Below are positions 5,448 to 5,554 of a DNA stretch of 5,554 bases, piece after piece. Numbering within the stretch: the first letter of the stretch is position 1; each line of letters starts with the position of its first letter. Position numbers and translations under genes: made by a program. The stretch spans positions 1 to 5,554 of the forward strand of contig CAMEIU010000140.1 in the NCBI GenBank assembly GCA_945918815.1, written 5' to 3'. The notes beneath the pieces are model-generated. The model made no database searches. It was not told the DNA's origin and saw only the letters and a list, made by a program, of their open reading frames with translations. This DNA is from an uncultured Clostridia bacterium. GTDB lineage: Bacteria; Bacillota; Clostridia; Oscillospirales; Oscillospiraceae.

Positions 5448-5456
5448 AGTATAGCA
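5448..5456 (-). promoter_or_regulatory. Extended -10 promoter upstream of nth
   Basis: TGCTATACT on the minus strand is an extended -10 with five of six matches to TATAAT. The -35 region at 17 nt is TTCCCT, a poor match, so promoter strength would depend on the TG extension. A start near 5441 would give a leader of about 24 nt to the nth ATG at 5417, including the GAGG ribosome binding site. A TTGACA-like sequence further upstream is too distant to pair with this -10. Confidence 0.5.
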
Positions 5457-5554
5457 GAAAAATCGGGAAAAGGGAAGTGGAAACAAAGGGAACGAAGCGT
5501 GTTTGTTTGTCAATGATGTGAGACCGTGAAAAATGCGACAGAGTTACAAGTTTA

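Noticed and set aside
5533..5554. ATG on the plus strand near the right edge (MRQSYKF) as the start of a divergent gene
   Set aside because: Only seven codons are visible and there is no convincing ribosome binding site before it. It cannot be supported from this window.

Overview
This is a housekeeping locus from a GC-rich Gram-positive bacterium, and every gene I recognise is on the minus strand. In transcription order (right to left) they are nth (endonuclease III), pyrC (dihydroorotase), pyrK and pyrD (the two subunits of the NAD-dependent class 1B dihydroorotate dehydrogenase), pyrF (OMP decarboxylase) and pyrE (orotate phosphoribosyltransferase, cut by the left edge). The PyrK/PyrD class 1B enzyme, strong AAAGGAG-type ribosome binding sites, a sigma-A-type promoter and high third-position GC suggest Clostridia, probably a gut Oscillospiraceae/Ruminococcaceae-type organism. 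That placement is inference; no marker gene fixes it.

The pathway logic is complete for the second half of de novo UMP synthesis: carbamoyl-aspartate to dihydroorotate (PyrC), to orotate (PyrD+PyrK), to OMP (PyrE), to UMP (PyrF). The first steps (carAB, pyrB) and a regulator (pyrR) are not in the window. pyrK and pyrD overlap by 7 nt, and pyrF and pyrE are 19 nt apart, so these pairs look translationally or transcriptionally tied. A good promoter (TTGACG, 17 nt, TATAAT) lies about 50-75 nt upstream of pyrC, and a weaker extended -10 promoter lies upstream of nth.

The unusual content is between the genes. All three long gaps in the locus (nth-pyrC, pyrC-pyrK, pyrD-pyrF) carry non-coding repeats with strong inverted symmetry. 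The nth-pyrC gap (4572-4781) has a GC-rich two-hairpin element at 4698-4763. The pyrC-pyrK gap (2999-3368, 370 nt, no gene) holds two elements, one of 105 nt with 8-nt terminal inverted repeats (3028-3132) and one of 143 nt with two-tier inverted arms (3171-3313). The pyrD-pyrF gap (1122-1349) holds a roughly 212-nt nested palindrome (1143-1354). Its core is a second copy, in opposite orientation, of the nth-pyrC element, and its outer heptamer array supplies the stop codon of pyrD.

I see no new enzymatic or defence system. The signal worth following is the repeat load in the pyr transcript. The far right end (5457-5554) holds nothing I can assign.
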